Shown: positions 16,507-24,219 of the stretch, in pieces
How the letters are laid out: every line of letters starts with the position of its first letter
How positions within the stretch are numbered: the stretch's first letter is position 1
Program-made: the position numbers and the translations under genes
Notes under the pieces: generated by a model
What the model was told of the DNA's origin: nothing
The model's database searches: none
The model's input: only the letters and a program-made list of their open reading frames with translations
From: Puniceicoccales bacterium Verruco_02
GTDB taxonomy: Bacteria > Verrucomicrobiota > Verrucomicrobiia > Opitutales > Oceanipulchritudinaceae
Direction: 5' to 3'
Length of the DNA stretch: 36,998 nt
Assembly: GCA_001604585.1 (NCBI GenBank)
Contig: LVBW01000015.1
Span: 1 to 36,998, forward strand

Positions 16507-18120
16507 ATGCAGGTTCTTGTTGCCGACGAAGATATTGCCTCAAGGGTCATGGTCGAGACCGTGCTCCGGGAACGCGGGCACACAGTGCGCAATTGCGACG
16601 ATGGTTTTGAATCCGCAAAACTGCTGTCAGCGTCTCCCCGTCCGCGCATGGCTCTTATATCCAACACCTTGGAACGCCTTCGCGGTTTGGATGTCAGTCG
16701 CTTCCTCTCTGCCACCGGCAAGAAGGGGGGCGTGTATCTACTCCTTGTTTGCGACGTTCTGGACATGGAGTTGATGGAGCTTTGCCGCAGGGCAGGGGTG
16801 GACGATGTGATTATTCGCCCCTTTAGCGCGGCCCAGTTTGCGGCTCGCTTGGAAGTGGCGGAGCGCTACATAGAAATGGAGGAAGAGCTACTGCGAATGC
16901 AGGGCATCATCCAGAACCTTTCCGCATACGAGACGCCCATGCAGAAAAAGGCCCGCGCCCTTCGCGAGGCCAATGCAGCCCTGCTGGGGGTGAAAAAGGA
17001 AGAGGAGCCGCAGACCGCTTCAGCAGCCCCGGAGCAGAAAGCTGCCCAGGTGCGCGGCACTGCCGCGGCCGCGCCTCGCCCCGCTTCGGCCCGTCCTGTG
17101 GTGGAGGAAGTCCGACACGAGAGGGTGTACCGAGGCTTTCAGATTGTCGCCGACAAGCCCTCGCCTCATTCCGATGCTGCCGCACACCCAGCGCCTGCCC
17201 AGTCCGGAAAGTCCGCCCCGCAGGCTCCTCGCCCCGCACAGCCACAAAAAGCCGCACAAGCCCCAAGTCCCGCCGCCCCTGCAAGCCAGAGCGTGTCTCA
17301 GGCCGAGCTTGACGCCATGCTGGGGGGCGCGGTCGATATGCCCCACCACGAAGAGCAGCAGGTTCTTGCCAGTGCCCAGCAGGTGCAGGACGAGGAACTG
17401 GCCGATGAGGAGCTGATACACCCCTTCGAGTTTGACGAAATTATCCTAAGCGTATTTTCGGGCATGGGCGTCACGCTCAAGAGCGAGTTGCCGCCCAAAC
17501 CTCTGGCCGAAGGGGCCGTATTCGCCTCCTGGGTTGGGGTGGCCATGCCCAAGGCACCGGTATGGATGGACGTGATGCTGCTTGCAGGAGCGGAGGCTGC
17601 CAGCGCCGTCACCAAGGAGTTGCTTGGCCAGTCCAAGGTGAGCGAATCAGATATCTGCGAGATGTTTGCCGAGCTTCAGAACATGGTGCAGGGATCACTG
17701 CGCCGCTATTTGGAAGAGAACGGGCACAAGCCAGTGCTTCAGCTTGCAATCCCAAGGGCCGCGAGGCGCGACACACTCCCTCCCCTTCCGAGCGATGGAG
17801 TGCTGGTGGAGAGCGGCTTCAGCATCAACGGCGAGCCTATACTGGCCGTCCTATTCGAGCACAGGCAGTATGAGACTTACGACAGCGCAACACATCTTAA
17901 GTGCTACGACTTTGTCTGCGACGCGGTACAGTTGGAGAACTCTACTGGCGAACTTATTGTCGCCGGGGCCATCGTCCGCGCCCGCGAGAAGGGCATCATC
18001 GAAGGCAAGCCGGGCCGTACCCTGCCTTTCCGCGCAATGAGGGCATCGCCCCTAGCAAAAGCCATCGGCCCCGGCCTTCTATTGGAAGCTCCGGGCACTG
18101 CTGTCTGCTGCAAGGACTAA
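16507..18120 (+). CDS. Pseudo-receiver/CheX-like phosphatase-domain fusion protein
   Basis: A 537-residue cytoplasmic protein in three parts. Residues 1-120 form a receiver-like fold: the acid pocket ADED (6-9) is kept, but the phospho-Asp position falls in MALISNTLE (Ser52/Asn53) and the conserved Lys is replaced by Arg in VIIRPFS, so phosphorylation is unlikely. A coiled-coil-like helix and a long Ala/Pro-rich linker (about 160-265) follow. From about 300 there is a CheC/CheX-like domain with the catalytic E-x-x-N motif (Glu389 and Asn392 in AELQNMVQGSL). CheX-type domains remove phosphate from CheY. The last 100 or so residues are unassigned and may contain a further small beta domain. ATG 16507 was preferred to a TTG at 16495 because receivers normally start close to the first strand. 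Role in chemotaxis is inference. Confidence 0.68.
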   Translation: MQVLVADEDIASRVMVETVLRERGHTVRNCDDGFESAKLLSASPRPRMALISNTLERLRGLDVSRFLSATGKKGGVYLLLVCDVLDMELMELCRRAGVDDVIIRPFSAAQFAARLEVAERYIEMEEELLRMQGIIQNLSAYETPMQKKARALREANAALLGVKKEEEPQTASAAPEQKAAQVRGTAAAAPRPASARPVVEEVRHERVYRGFQIVADKPSPHSDAAAHPAPAQSGKSAPQAPRPAQPQKAAQAPSPAAPASQSVSQAELDAMLGGAVDMPHHEEQQVLASAQQVQDEELADEELIHPFEFDEIILSVFSGMGVTLKSELPPKPLAEGAVFASWVGVAMPKAPVWMDVMLLAGAEAASAVTKELLGQSKVSESDICEMFAELQNMVQGSLRRYLEENGHKPVLQLAIPRAARRDTLPPLPSDGVLVESGFSINGEPILAVLFEHRQYETYDSATHLKCYDFVCDAVQLENSTGELIVAGAIVRAREKGIIEGKPGRTLPFRAMRASPLAKAIGPGLLLEAPGTAVCCKD

Positions 18121-18172
18121 ACCGCTCCACGGGGCGGTAAAGTAACAAGGCTCCCCTTGCGAGGAGCCTTGT
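18121..18172. terminator. Bidirectional terminator between convergent genes
   Basis: ACAAGGCTCC (18145-18154) pairs perfectly with GGAGCCTTGT (18163-18172) around an 8-base loop. A smaller hairpin, ACCGCTCC with GGGGCGGT (18121-18138), lies just before it, directly after the CheX-fusion stop. The main hairpin ends 4 bases from the stop of the minus-strand chemoreceptor, so it can serve both genes. Confidence 0.75.
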
Positions 18173-18175
18173 CAT

Positions 18176-19783
18176 CTAGTGCTTGAAACCGTTCTTCGAG
18201 GTGCTATTGAATGCCAGAGTCCTTTGCTTTTGGCGCGCTGGCAGAGTGGCTTTTTCAGGTCTGTTCGCGGCCAGAGGTCTGCGCTCCTGCATTATAGGTT
18301 CGCCTAGGCCGATAAGCTGCCTGCCTTCGCCAAGCATTGCCTGCCTGCTCCGGCGCTGGCTCTTTTCGACCAAGGCTACAAGATCGCCCACAGTCTCGGC
18401 AAGAGTGTCGGCATGTGCGTTCAGCTCCTCGGACGCCGAGGCCGTCTCCTCGGCGTTGCTAGCGTTACTTTGCGTCACCTTGTCCATTTCGGACACTGCG
18501 AGGGTAAGCTGCGATATACCGCGGTCCTGCTCCTGAGTGGCGCTTGCTATCTCGCTTACAAGGTGATTCATCTCGCGGGCCTTGACTACGATAGTGTCGA
18601 GGCTGCCGGCCACCTTTGCTGATAGCTGCACGCCCTGTTCGCTACTCTTCACTGCGCCCTCGATTTTGACCGATGTTTCCTTGGCGGAGTTGGCGCTACG
18701 CTGGGCAAGGTTGCGCACTTCTTCGGCCACTATGGCGAAGCCTGCACCGGCCTCCCCGGCGCGCGCGGCCTCCACTGCTGCATTGAGCGCAAGAATGTTG
18801 GTTTGGAAGGCTATTTCGTCGATAGTCTTGATGATTTGTGAAATTCCTGCCGAGGATGTCTTGATAGCATCCATGGCCAGTTGCATCTGTCGCATCTGGT
18901 CAGCGCTTTGATCGGCTGCCGAGCGCATCTGGTCGGCCAGTTCCTTCGCCTGTGCTGCGCTCTGTGCGTTGCCGGCCGTCATAGATGACATTTCCTCAAG
19001 CGAAGAGCTTGTCTCTTCGAGACTTGCAGCCTGTTCGCTAGCCCCTTCGGCGAGCATGTTGCTGGCCGAGGCAACTTGCGAAGAAGCCGCCGCTACCTGG
19101 GCCGCCCCCTCATCTATCGTGCTTATGGCCTTCTTAAGCGCCGCCGTTATCTTCCTTGTGATGATTGTGCAGGCTGTGAACGCAATGGCCAAGGCCGCTA
19201 TCAGAGCAACCGTTATGCTGTAATTGGCTCCGCTCGCGCTCATGGCTACGGATTCGCCACGGTCCTTGCTGCGCTTAATGTTGAAGTCAACATATTCGTC
19301 CAGTATGGCACGGTATGTTCTGTATTCAGGAAGAAGCGTGGTGTTGATGTAGTCAATAGCCTCCGCCTTGCTCTTGTTTGTAGATATATCAAATAGCTTT
19401 ATGCGAATATCTCCATAGCGGGCGGCGGAAGCGTTCAGCTTGTCGAATAGGGCCTTGTCCTCGGCGTCGCTAATCATCGTAGTGTACTGTTTGTACAATT
19501 CTTGGTTGGCCTTGTATAATATGTCATATCTATTGGCTATATCGGCCATGCCATCAGCGTCAGGAGTGCGAATATGTCTTTCTACATACGCATACCCCCA
19601 TGTGATGTTATTTTTGATCTGGAGCATCAGGACTGTTCCGGGCATCTCCTTCTCTATCAAATGCTTGGTTTCTATGTTGATAGCGTTGGTCGATATTAGC
19701 CCAATAGCTCCTATCGAGAGGGTGAGTGAGGTTAATATGGCAAAGCCCAATGTGAGGCGTTTTTGTATAGTAAGATTGCTCAT
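18176..19783 (-). CDS. Methyl-accepting chemotaxis protein
   Basis: A 535-residue transmembrane chemoreceptor. TM1 is about residues 11-33, followed by a periplasmic helical sensor of about 155 residues resembling the four-helix-bundle MCP type, then TM2 (about 186-208, ITVALIAALAIAFTACTII). The cytoplasmic signalling domain contains the highly conserved hairpin tip IDEIAFQTNILALNAAVEAARAG, then GFAIVAEEVRNLAQRSA. Such receptors signal to CheA through CheW. The HAMP region after TM2 is short and poorly conserved. The basic tail after about residue 465 is not part of the standard domain and has no visible NWETF-like CheR/CheB tether. ATG 19783 fits the N-terminal membrane segment. It is the only receptor gene in the window. 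Confidence 0.95.
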   Translation of the reverse strand: MSNLTIQKRLTLGFAILTSLTLSIGAIGLISTNAINIETKHLIEKEMPGTVLMLQIKNNITWGYAYVERHIRTPDADGMADIANRYDILYKANQELYKQYTTMISDAEDKALFDKLNASAARYGDIRIKLFDISTNKSKAEAIDYINTTLLPEYRTYRAILDEYVDFNIKRSKDRGESVAMSASGANYSITVALIAALAIAFTACTIITRKITAALKKAISTIDEGAAQVAAASSQVASASNMLAEGASEQAASLEETSSSLEEMSSMTAGNAQSAAQAKELADQMRSAADQSADQMRQMQLAMDAIKTSSAGISQIIKTIDEIAFQTNILALNAAVEAARAGEAGAGFAIVAEEVRNLAQRSANSAKETSVKIEGAVKSSEQGVQLSAKVAGSLDTIVVKAREMNHLVSEIASATQEQDRGISQLTLAVSEMDKVTQSNASNAEETASASEELNAHADTLAETVGDLVALVEKSQRRSRQAMLGEGRQLIGLGEPIMQERRPLAANRPEKATLPARQKQRTLAFNSTSKNGFKH

Positions 19784-20056
19784 GGAGGGAAACGTACATT
19801 GTGCGCTATTGTGATAGTTGCGCGTTGGTTATCTTCGTGAATGGGAAGCTAAGAAGCTGCTTGTGCATGTGCCTGCTGTTGACAGGTCATGCGCAGGCAT
19901 CGAGTAAGCGAGGCAGCACTAAGTCTATCGACCACTTGGTACGAAAGTTGTTACGCTTTGTAGGGGCGTCAAGTTGCGCTGGGCGATTTTTACAACTTTG
20001 AAATATACGCCCTATGTCTTGGTAATCAGACGAATTATGCGCAATCCATGGAATCA

Positions 20057-20072
20057 ATGTGCGCACGCACAT
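20057..20072. promoter_or_regulatory. 16-base perfect palindrome
   Basis: ATGTGCG-CA-CGCACAT reads with perfect dyad arms of seven bases around a CA centre. It lies about 275 bases upstream of the chemoreceptor start codon and about 180 bases past the glgA stop. A protein-binding site is plausible; a stable hairpin is less so with a two-base centre. Confidence 0.4.
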
Positions 20073-20147
20073 GTCACCCAAAGGGTTGCGGGATTGACTA
20101 ATCTTCGGGCTTGTCTTGTTGACGTTTGAGCTACCTTCGTAATGGTA

Positions 20148-20162
20148 TTAGAGTAACTCTAA
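20148..20162. promoter_or_regulatory. 15-base perfect palindrome
   Basis: TTAGAGT-A-ACTCTAA has seven-base arms around a single A. It lies about 90 bases beyond the glgA stop on the minus strand, in the same non-coding region as the palindrome at 20057. A possible operator; no regulator is identified. Confidence 0.4.
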
Positions 20163-20252
20163 GCACTGCCTGTGCTTCTATGGCAATGGCGCTGTGCCTG
20201 TATCGCCAGCCCGACATACACGGGCATATGGGATGGTCCCAATCCTTCACAA

Positions 20253-21734
20253 TCACCCAATGCCAAGCTCGCCCTGACCGTTGCGGGCTTCGACCGCCCA
20301 ACGATACACATTGGAGTAAGCATTTGCGCTGCTATCCCATGAGAAATCCTGCCTCATGGCGCGGGAGCGCATATTGTGCAGGCGCTCCGGGTTGCCATTC
20401 CATAGCTCCAGCGCCCGCAATATGCACTTGTAAAGGGCGTCCGAGCTAGGCTCGTCAAAGAGAAAACCAGTGCCCGTTCCATCCTCGGACCTGTACTGGC
20501 GGACAGTATCCACAAGGCCACCTGTTGCACGCACAATCGGGATTGTGCCATAGGCCATTGCGTAAAGCTGGCCAAGGCCGCAGGGTTCGAAGCGGCTGGG
20601 CATGAGGAAAAAGTCCGCGCCGGCATAGATGAGGTGGGCGCGCTCGTCGTCGAAACCGATCCAAGTGCCGAAACGTCCCTGATACCTGCCGTGAAACTCG
20701 CTGAAGGCGTATTCAAGCTCGCTCTCGCCCGTGCCCAGTATGACAAACTGAACATCGTCGCGTTCCATGAGGCGAGGCACTGCGTGGCGAAGCAGGTCCA
20801 GCCCCTTCTGCTCGTACAGGCGCGAAACCACGCCCATGATGGCCTTCTTTGGGTCGTAGCGAAGGCCGAAACGCTCGCAGAGCAGCTTTTTCGACTCTTC
20901 CTTTGGGCCGAGGTTGACGGCGGAATAGGGCGCGGGGAGCGTCTTGTCGTGCTGTGGGTTCCATACCGAGGTGTCAATGCCGTTGAGCACTCCGATAAGG
21001 TCTGCAGAGCGGAAGCTGAGTATGCTGTTAAGCCCGTGCCCCCCTATAGGCTCCTGAATCTCCCGCGCGTAGGTCTGGCTGACAGTGGTGACTTTGGTGG
21101 CGTGGAATATGCCCCCCTTCATCATCGAGACTGCGCCCATCGCCTCCACATGGTCCGCACGGAAAAGCCACTCCGGAAGGCCAAGGAAGCTGATTATGGA
21201 GCGGTCGCAGTAGCCCTGATGCTGGATGTTGTGGATTGTGATGATGCTGGCCGCGTTGCCCAGTTTGGTACCCGCGTAAACGGTGTTGAGCATCACCGGC
21301 ACCAGGCCCGTTGGCCAGTCGTGCGCGTGTACGACATCCGGCATCCAGTCCATCCAGAAGCAGATCTCGAGCGCGGCGCGGCTGAAAAAGCCGAAGCGGC
21401 GATCGTTGTCCGAGTGCCAGCCCCAAGGGCCCTCATAGATTTCCTGTCTAGCGAAGAACTCGTCGTACTCTATAAAGTATGCAGGCACCGTGCTGCCGGG
21501 CAGAATGCGCTCCCACACTCTGGCGTAACGCATACCGTTGCCCGTGGGGACGGTGAGGGGCTTGTTCTGCGGTTTCCAGTTTTCATCCCTGCGAATACTG
21601 CCGTAGAGCGGGCAGACAAGGCGCACATCGTGGCCTAGCTGTTCGAGGGCCTTTGGCAGGGCGCCGGTCACGTCGGCGAGGCCGCCCACTTTGGCAAAGG
21701 GGGCAATCTCGGGGGTGATGATGAGAATTTTCAC
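20253..21734 (-). CDS. glgA: Glycogen synthase (ADP-glucose)
   Basis: A GT5 glycosyltransferase of 493 residues that extends alpha-1,4-glucan chains from ADP-glucose in the cytoplasm. The N-terminal ADP-glucose-binding motif K-x-GGL is present with Lys15 in EIAPFAKVGGLADV. Others are VVHAHDWPTGLVPVML, and near the C-terminus FFLMPSRFEPCGLGQLYAMAYG followed by RATGGLVDTV. Length is normal. It starts with GTG at 21734. No other glycogen genes (glgB, glgC, glgP) lie in this window. A small hairpin stands just before the start codon. It is divergent from ispH. Confidence 0.97.
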   Translation of the reverse strand: MKILIITPEIAPFAKVGGLADVTGALPKALEQLGHDVRLVCPLYGSIRRDENWKPQNKPLTVPTGNGMRYARVWERILPGSTVPAYFIEYDEFFARQEIYEGPWGWHSDNDRRFGFFSRAALEICFWMDWMPDVVHAHDWPTGLVPVMLNTVYAGTKLGNAASIITIHNIQHQGYCDRSIISFLGLPEWLFRADHVEAMGAVSMMKGGIFHATKVTTVSQTYAREIQEPIGGHGLNSILSFRSADLIGVLNGIDTSVWNPQHDKTLPAPYSAVNLGPKEESKKLLCERFGLRYDPKKAIMGVVSRLYEQKGLDLLRHAVPRLMERDDVQFVILGTGESELEYAFSEFHGRYQGRFGTWIGFDDERAHLIYAGADFFLMPSRFEPCGLGQLYAMAYGTIPIVRATGGLVDTVRQYRSEDGTGTGFLFDEPSSDALYKCILRALELWNGNPERLHNMRSRAMRQDFSWDSSANAYSNVYRWAVEARNGQGELGIG

Positions 21735-21746
21735 TGTGAGAGAATC

Positions 21747-21765
21747 GGGCTTCTTTCTGAAGCCC
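21747..21765 (-). promoter_or_regulatory. Hairpin in the glgA leader
   Basis: GGGCTTC (21747-21753) and GAAGCCC (21759-21765) form a 7-bp stem with a 5-base loop ending 12 bases before the glgA GTG codon. Its position next to the ribosome-binding region could affect translation initiation. No T-tract follows, so it is not a standard terminator. Confidence 0.4.
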
Positions 21766-21914
21766 TAGCTATTGAGACTAGTACAAGGCTGCCCTAGAGC
21801 ACAAGCATTGAGAATCAGGCCTGCACGATGTTATATCGGCATCATAGCGGAATGTGTTGCTTTATAGCTGGAGGAACAAGGTGGGCGTCTCCATGCTCTT
21901 GCAGACATCGAGCA

Positions 21915-22772
21915 ATGAAGGTAATCAGGGCAAAGAGTGCAGGTTTCTGCTGGGGTGTGGAGCGGGCGATAGGCATTGCGCGCAACCATGCCGACGCCGG
22001 AAAGCGCAATGTGTATTCCGACGGGCCGCTAATCCACAACCGCCAGATGATGGAAAAGCTGGAGGCCGAGGGCATACACGAGGTGGGCGACTATCAGAGC
22101 CGGGGCGCTCTTGCGCTCGACAGCGAGGGCGTGCTCGTTGTGCGTGCGCACGGCATTTCGCCAGAGCGCAGGGAGTATCTAAAGAGCCTGGGGCTGGAAT
22201 TTCGCGACGCCACCTGCCCGGACGTGGGCATCGTGGCCGGGAAAATCCGCCGCATGGCCCGCAACGGCTACTCAACCATCATATTCGGCGACCACGATCA
22301 CCCCGAGGTAATAGGCCTTCTCGGTTACACCGAAGGGCGGGGCCACCCCGTGGAGAGCGAGGCCGACATAGACGCCCTGCCAGAGCTGGGCGAGAAGGTC
22401 TGCATGGTGTCGCAAACCACGATGTTTACCGACGATTTTGCCAAGCTCTCTGCCTACGTACGCTCCAAATACCCGGAACTAGTCGTGTTCGACACCATCT
22501 GCGGGGCCACCAAGGCGCGCCAGAGCGACATCGAGGTGCTCGTTCGCGAGGGAGCACAGGCAATCGTCGTCATCGGCGGGCACCATTCTGCCAATACCCG
22601 CAAGCTGGCGACTCTGGCCGAAAAGAGCGGCCTGCCCACTTTTCACATAGAGACGGCGGCCGAGTTGGACTCCGGAGCCTTCGCAGGCTTTGAAAGGGTG
22701 GGGGTGACAGCCGGTGCCTCGACGCCGGACTTTCTCATCGACGCGGTGTGCGAAAAGCTTGCCGCGATGTAG
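21915..22772 (+). CDS. ispH: 4-hydroxy-3-methylbut-2-enyl diphosphate reductase
   Basis: IspH performs the last step of the MEP isoprenoid pathway, converting HMBPP to IPP and DMAPP with an iron-sulfur cluster. The 285-residue protein starts MKVIRAKSAGFCWGVERA with cluster ligand Cys12. The other ligands are in RDATCPDVG and DTICGATKARQ. Substrate-binding histidines lie in GPLIHN and VRAHGIS, the catalytic-loop Glu in GDHDHPEVIG, and VSQTTMF is conserved. The frame is open upstream to 21828, but the ATG at 21915 gives the family's N-terminus, where Cys12 follows the first strand. It has its own transcription unit, divergent from glgA. Confidence 0.96.
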   Translation: MKVIRAKSAGFCWGVERAIGIARNHADAGKRNVYSDGPLIHNRQMMEKLEAEGIHEVGDYQSRGALALDSEGVLVVRAHGISPERREYLKSLGLEFRDATCPDVGIVAGKIRRMARNGYSTIIFGDHDHPEVIGLLGYTEGRGHPVESEADIDALPELGEKVCMVSQTTMFTDDFAKLSAYVRSKYPELVVFDTICGATKARQSDIEVLVREGAQAIVVIGGHHSANTRKLATLAEKSGLPTFHIETAAELDSGAFAGFERVGVTAGASTPDFLIDAVCEKLAAM

Positions 22773-22857
22773 CGCGTCATTGACAGCCCAAGCTGCACTG
22801 GCAGCGGGCTTGGCTACGGACTCAGGATGAAGGCCCTTGCCTTGCGATAAAGTCGGT

Positions 22858-22884
22858 TAAGTGTCATATTGCACCTGCCGATAA
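22858..22884 (+). promoter_or_regulatory. Sigma-28 (FliA)-type promoter of the lipoprotein gene
   Basis: TAAG (22858-22861), 15 bases, then GCCGATAA (22877-22884). The -10 element equals the enterobacterial FliA consensus in all eight positions, and the -35 core matches TAAA in three of four at exactly consensus spacing. Transcription would start near 22891, just before the ATG at 22899, giving a very short leader. Confidence 0.6.
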
Positions 22885-22898
22885 AGAGCCGTCGGAAC

Positions 22899-23579
22899 AT
22901 GTCCGCCCGCATTTCAATATTCGCGTTCGTCATCTGCTCCCTGCTATCGCTGGGGGGCTGTTTTTCCACGAGCGGAAAGGGCGACACTCCGCGCGAGCAG
23001 TTCCGCTCCACATATCAGCCGCGCAACATAAGTAGCGATGCTGAGCTGCCGGTGACGCTGCGCCGCGTAGTGCTGCTCCCAGCCTGTTGGGACGCCGATC
23101 CGGATTCGGACTTTCTGCCCTACCTGGACAGCCTGCTCAACCTGTCCCTTCAGCGAAGCGGGGCCTTCGAGATTGTGCCAATTGGCAGGGCACAGATGCA
23201 CAAGCTCTTCGGCAAGGAGCAGTTCTCCTCTGCGGGCATCCTGCCGGACAATCTCTTGCCCGACATTATGAATCTCTACGCCGCCGACGGCATCGTGTTT
23301 GTCGATGTCACGGTGAACCGCCCATACAGGCCGCTGGCGCTGGGGCTTCGCGCCCGCATTCTGGACATACGCACAATGAAGGTCGTGTGGAGCGTGGATG
23401 CGCTCTTCGACAGTTCTGACCCAGCCGTGGCCAGAGCCGCATCAGCCTATGCCCGGCGCAGCACTTTCAACCCACACCCGGTGGACGTCAGCTCGGGCAT
23501 CCTCCAGAGTCCCAAGGCATTTGCGAACTTCGCGGTCGATACCCTCTTTGCCACACTGCCGCTGCGCTCAAATGAGTAG
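22899..23579 (+). CDS. Predicted lipoprotein under a sigma-28-type promoter
   Basis: A 226-residue secreted lipoprotein of unknown function. The signal sequence MSARISIFAFVICSLLSLGGC has a clean lipobox (LGGC, lipidated Cys21). The mature part, from VTLRRVVLLPACWDADPDSDFLPYLDSLL through ALGLRARILDIRTMKVVWSVDALFD, alternates strands and helices. The pattern (RVVLLP..., ...SGAFEIVPIGR..., DGIVFVDVTVNRPY..., LRARILDIRTMKVVWS) recalls periplasmic lipoproteins with a CsgG/LpoB-like or TolB-N-like fold, but no family is claimed. The frame opens at TTG 22869, which lies upstream of the predicted promoter -10 box; ATG 22899 is therefore preferred. The FlgM-like gene follows 121 bases downstream with a second promoter of the same type, so a flagellar envelope role is a reasonable inference. 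Confidence 0.75.
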   Translation: MSARISIFAFVICSLLSLGGCFSTSGKGDTPREQFRSTYQPRNISSDAELPVTLRRVVLLPACWDADPDSDFLPYLDSLLNLSLQRSGAFEIVPIGRAQMHKLFGKEQFSSAGILPDNLLPDIMNLYAADGIVFVDVTVNRPYRPLALGLRARILDIRTMKVVWSVDALFDSSDPAVARAASAYARRSTFNPHPVDVSSGILQSPKAFANFAVDTLFATLPLRSNE

Positions 23580-23650
23580 TGCCAAGAGCATGGGCCAAGG
23601 ATTCTTTTTCACGTCGCTGAGAAATAGCTGAAGTATTTTTCGTTCACGGT

Positions 23651-23677
23651 TAAAGTTGCCTCCTTTCGGGACGATGT
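23651..23677 (+). promoter_or_regulatory. Sigma-28 (FliA)-type promoter of the FlgM-like gene
   Basis: TAAAGTT (23651-23657) matches seven of the eight -35 consensus bases (TAAAGTTT). After exactly 15 bases from TAAA comes GACGATGT (23670-23677), five of eight matches to GCCGATAA. The predicted start near 23684 lies downstream of the two possible ATG codons (23656, 23674) but upstream of the GTG at 23701, which helps to choose the start codon. Confidence 0.5.
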
Positions 23678-23700
23678 TCTCCTCGTCCAAGGATATAACC

Positions 23701-24027
23701 GTGAATATCGACCCACTAAAAAGACAGCTTCCGACCGGCCTTGAAGGCGTGACGAGGCGTCATACCTCCGCTGGCGAGAAGCAGAGCACTTCCGCCGGAC
23801 AGGACGCGGTGCTGGACAACATCAACCGCCAGAACCTGCTGGAGCGCATCCGGGAAATTCCCGAGGCGCGCAGCGAAGTTGTCGAGATAGGGCGCCGTCT
23901 GGCCGAAGACCCGAACTATCCCTCCGACGAGCTTGTGGACAAGTTGGCCAACGCTCTTGCGGATCTGGAACCGGGTTGGCTGGACGCCTTGGGAACTGAG
24001 GAGGACTTGGGCAATGAACCCGCATAG
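23701..24027 (+). CDS. flgM: FlgM-like anti-sigma-28 factor
   Basis: A 108-residue, mostly hydrophilic protein. FlgM binds sigma-28 in the cytoplasm and is exported through the flagellum once the hook is complete. The start MNIDPLKRQ is like many FlgM N-termini, the middle is probably disordered, and the C-terminal segment has two predicted helices (NLLERIREIPEARSEVVEIG, then RRLAEDPNYPSDELVDKLANAL), comparable with the sigma-binding helices and the G-x-Y-x-(x)-D pattern of FlgM. GTG 23701 was chosen because AAGGA lies seven bases upstream (23689-23693) and the predicted promoter overlaps both earlier ATGs. Assignment rests on weak sequence similarity plus the promoter; another small flagellar regulator is possible. 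Confidence 0.55.
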   Translation: MNIDPLKRQLPTGLEGVTRRHTSAGEKQSTSAGQDAVLDNINRQNLLERIREIPEARSEVVEIGRRLAEDPNYPSDELVDKLANALADLEPGWLDALGTEEDLGNEPA

Positions 24028-24190
24028 TGTACAGCCCATCAAGGTAAGCATGTTGCGCCTGCCCGCCTTTCGCGACGTTAGCATCACAGGCCTAGTGCGC
24101 GGTGTGTCTGCAGGGCAAAAGCTGGACAGCGCAGACACGGCCCCCGGAATATGGAAGGCCCGCCTGCTGACTGCCCGCTTCTGCCTCTGA
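24014..24190 (+). CDS. Possible small protein overlapping the flgM-like gene
   Basis: A 58-codon ORF starting at ATG 24014, inside the last codons of the FlgM-like gene (14-base overlap) and ending TGA 24190. The product, MNPHSVQPIKVSMLRLPAF..., is slightly basic, with no signal peptide, membrane segment or known motif. The overlap would suit translational coupling, the place where flgN stands in some flagellar operons. It is much shorter than FlgN and not similar by eye. It may be non-coding. Confidence 0.3.
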   Translation: MNPHSVQPIKVSMLRLPAFRDVSITGLVRGVSAGQKLDSADTAPGIWKARLLTARFCL

Positions 24191-24219
24191 TTCGCCTCGC
24201 CCCGCATGGGCTACCGCGC

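Larger units (their letters stand above)
19784..20252. other. Long intergenic region upstream of the chemoreceptor gene
   Basis: 469 bases between two minus-strand genes, with no convincing coding sequence. It contains two perfect palindromes (20057-20072 and 20148-20162), listed separately. It should hold the promoter of the chemoreceptor and the 3' end of the glgA transcript. No T-rich rho-independent terminator was found after glgA. Confidence 0.6.

Noticed and set aside
16251-16610. 119-codon plus-strand ORF between the barrel gene and the CheX fusion
   Set aside because: It overlaps a probable terminator and the start of the CheX fusion in another frame; no motif.
18308-18315. GCCGATAA on the plus strand inside the chemoreceptor gene
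   Set aside because: No TAAA at the required distance, and it lies antisense inside a coding region; chance match.
19801-20001. 66-codon plus-strand ORF with a weak signal-peptide-like start
   Set aside because: No ribosome-binding site, no conserved motif, composition unlike neighbouring genes; not enough support for a gene.
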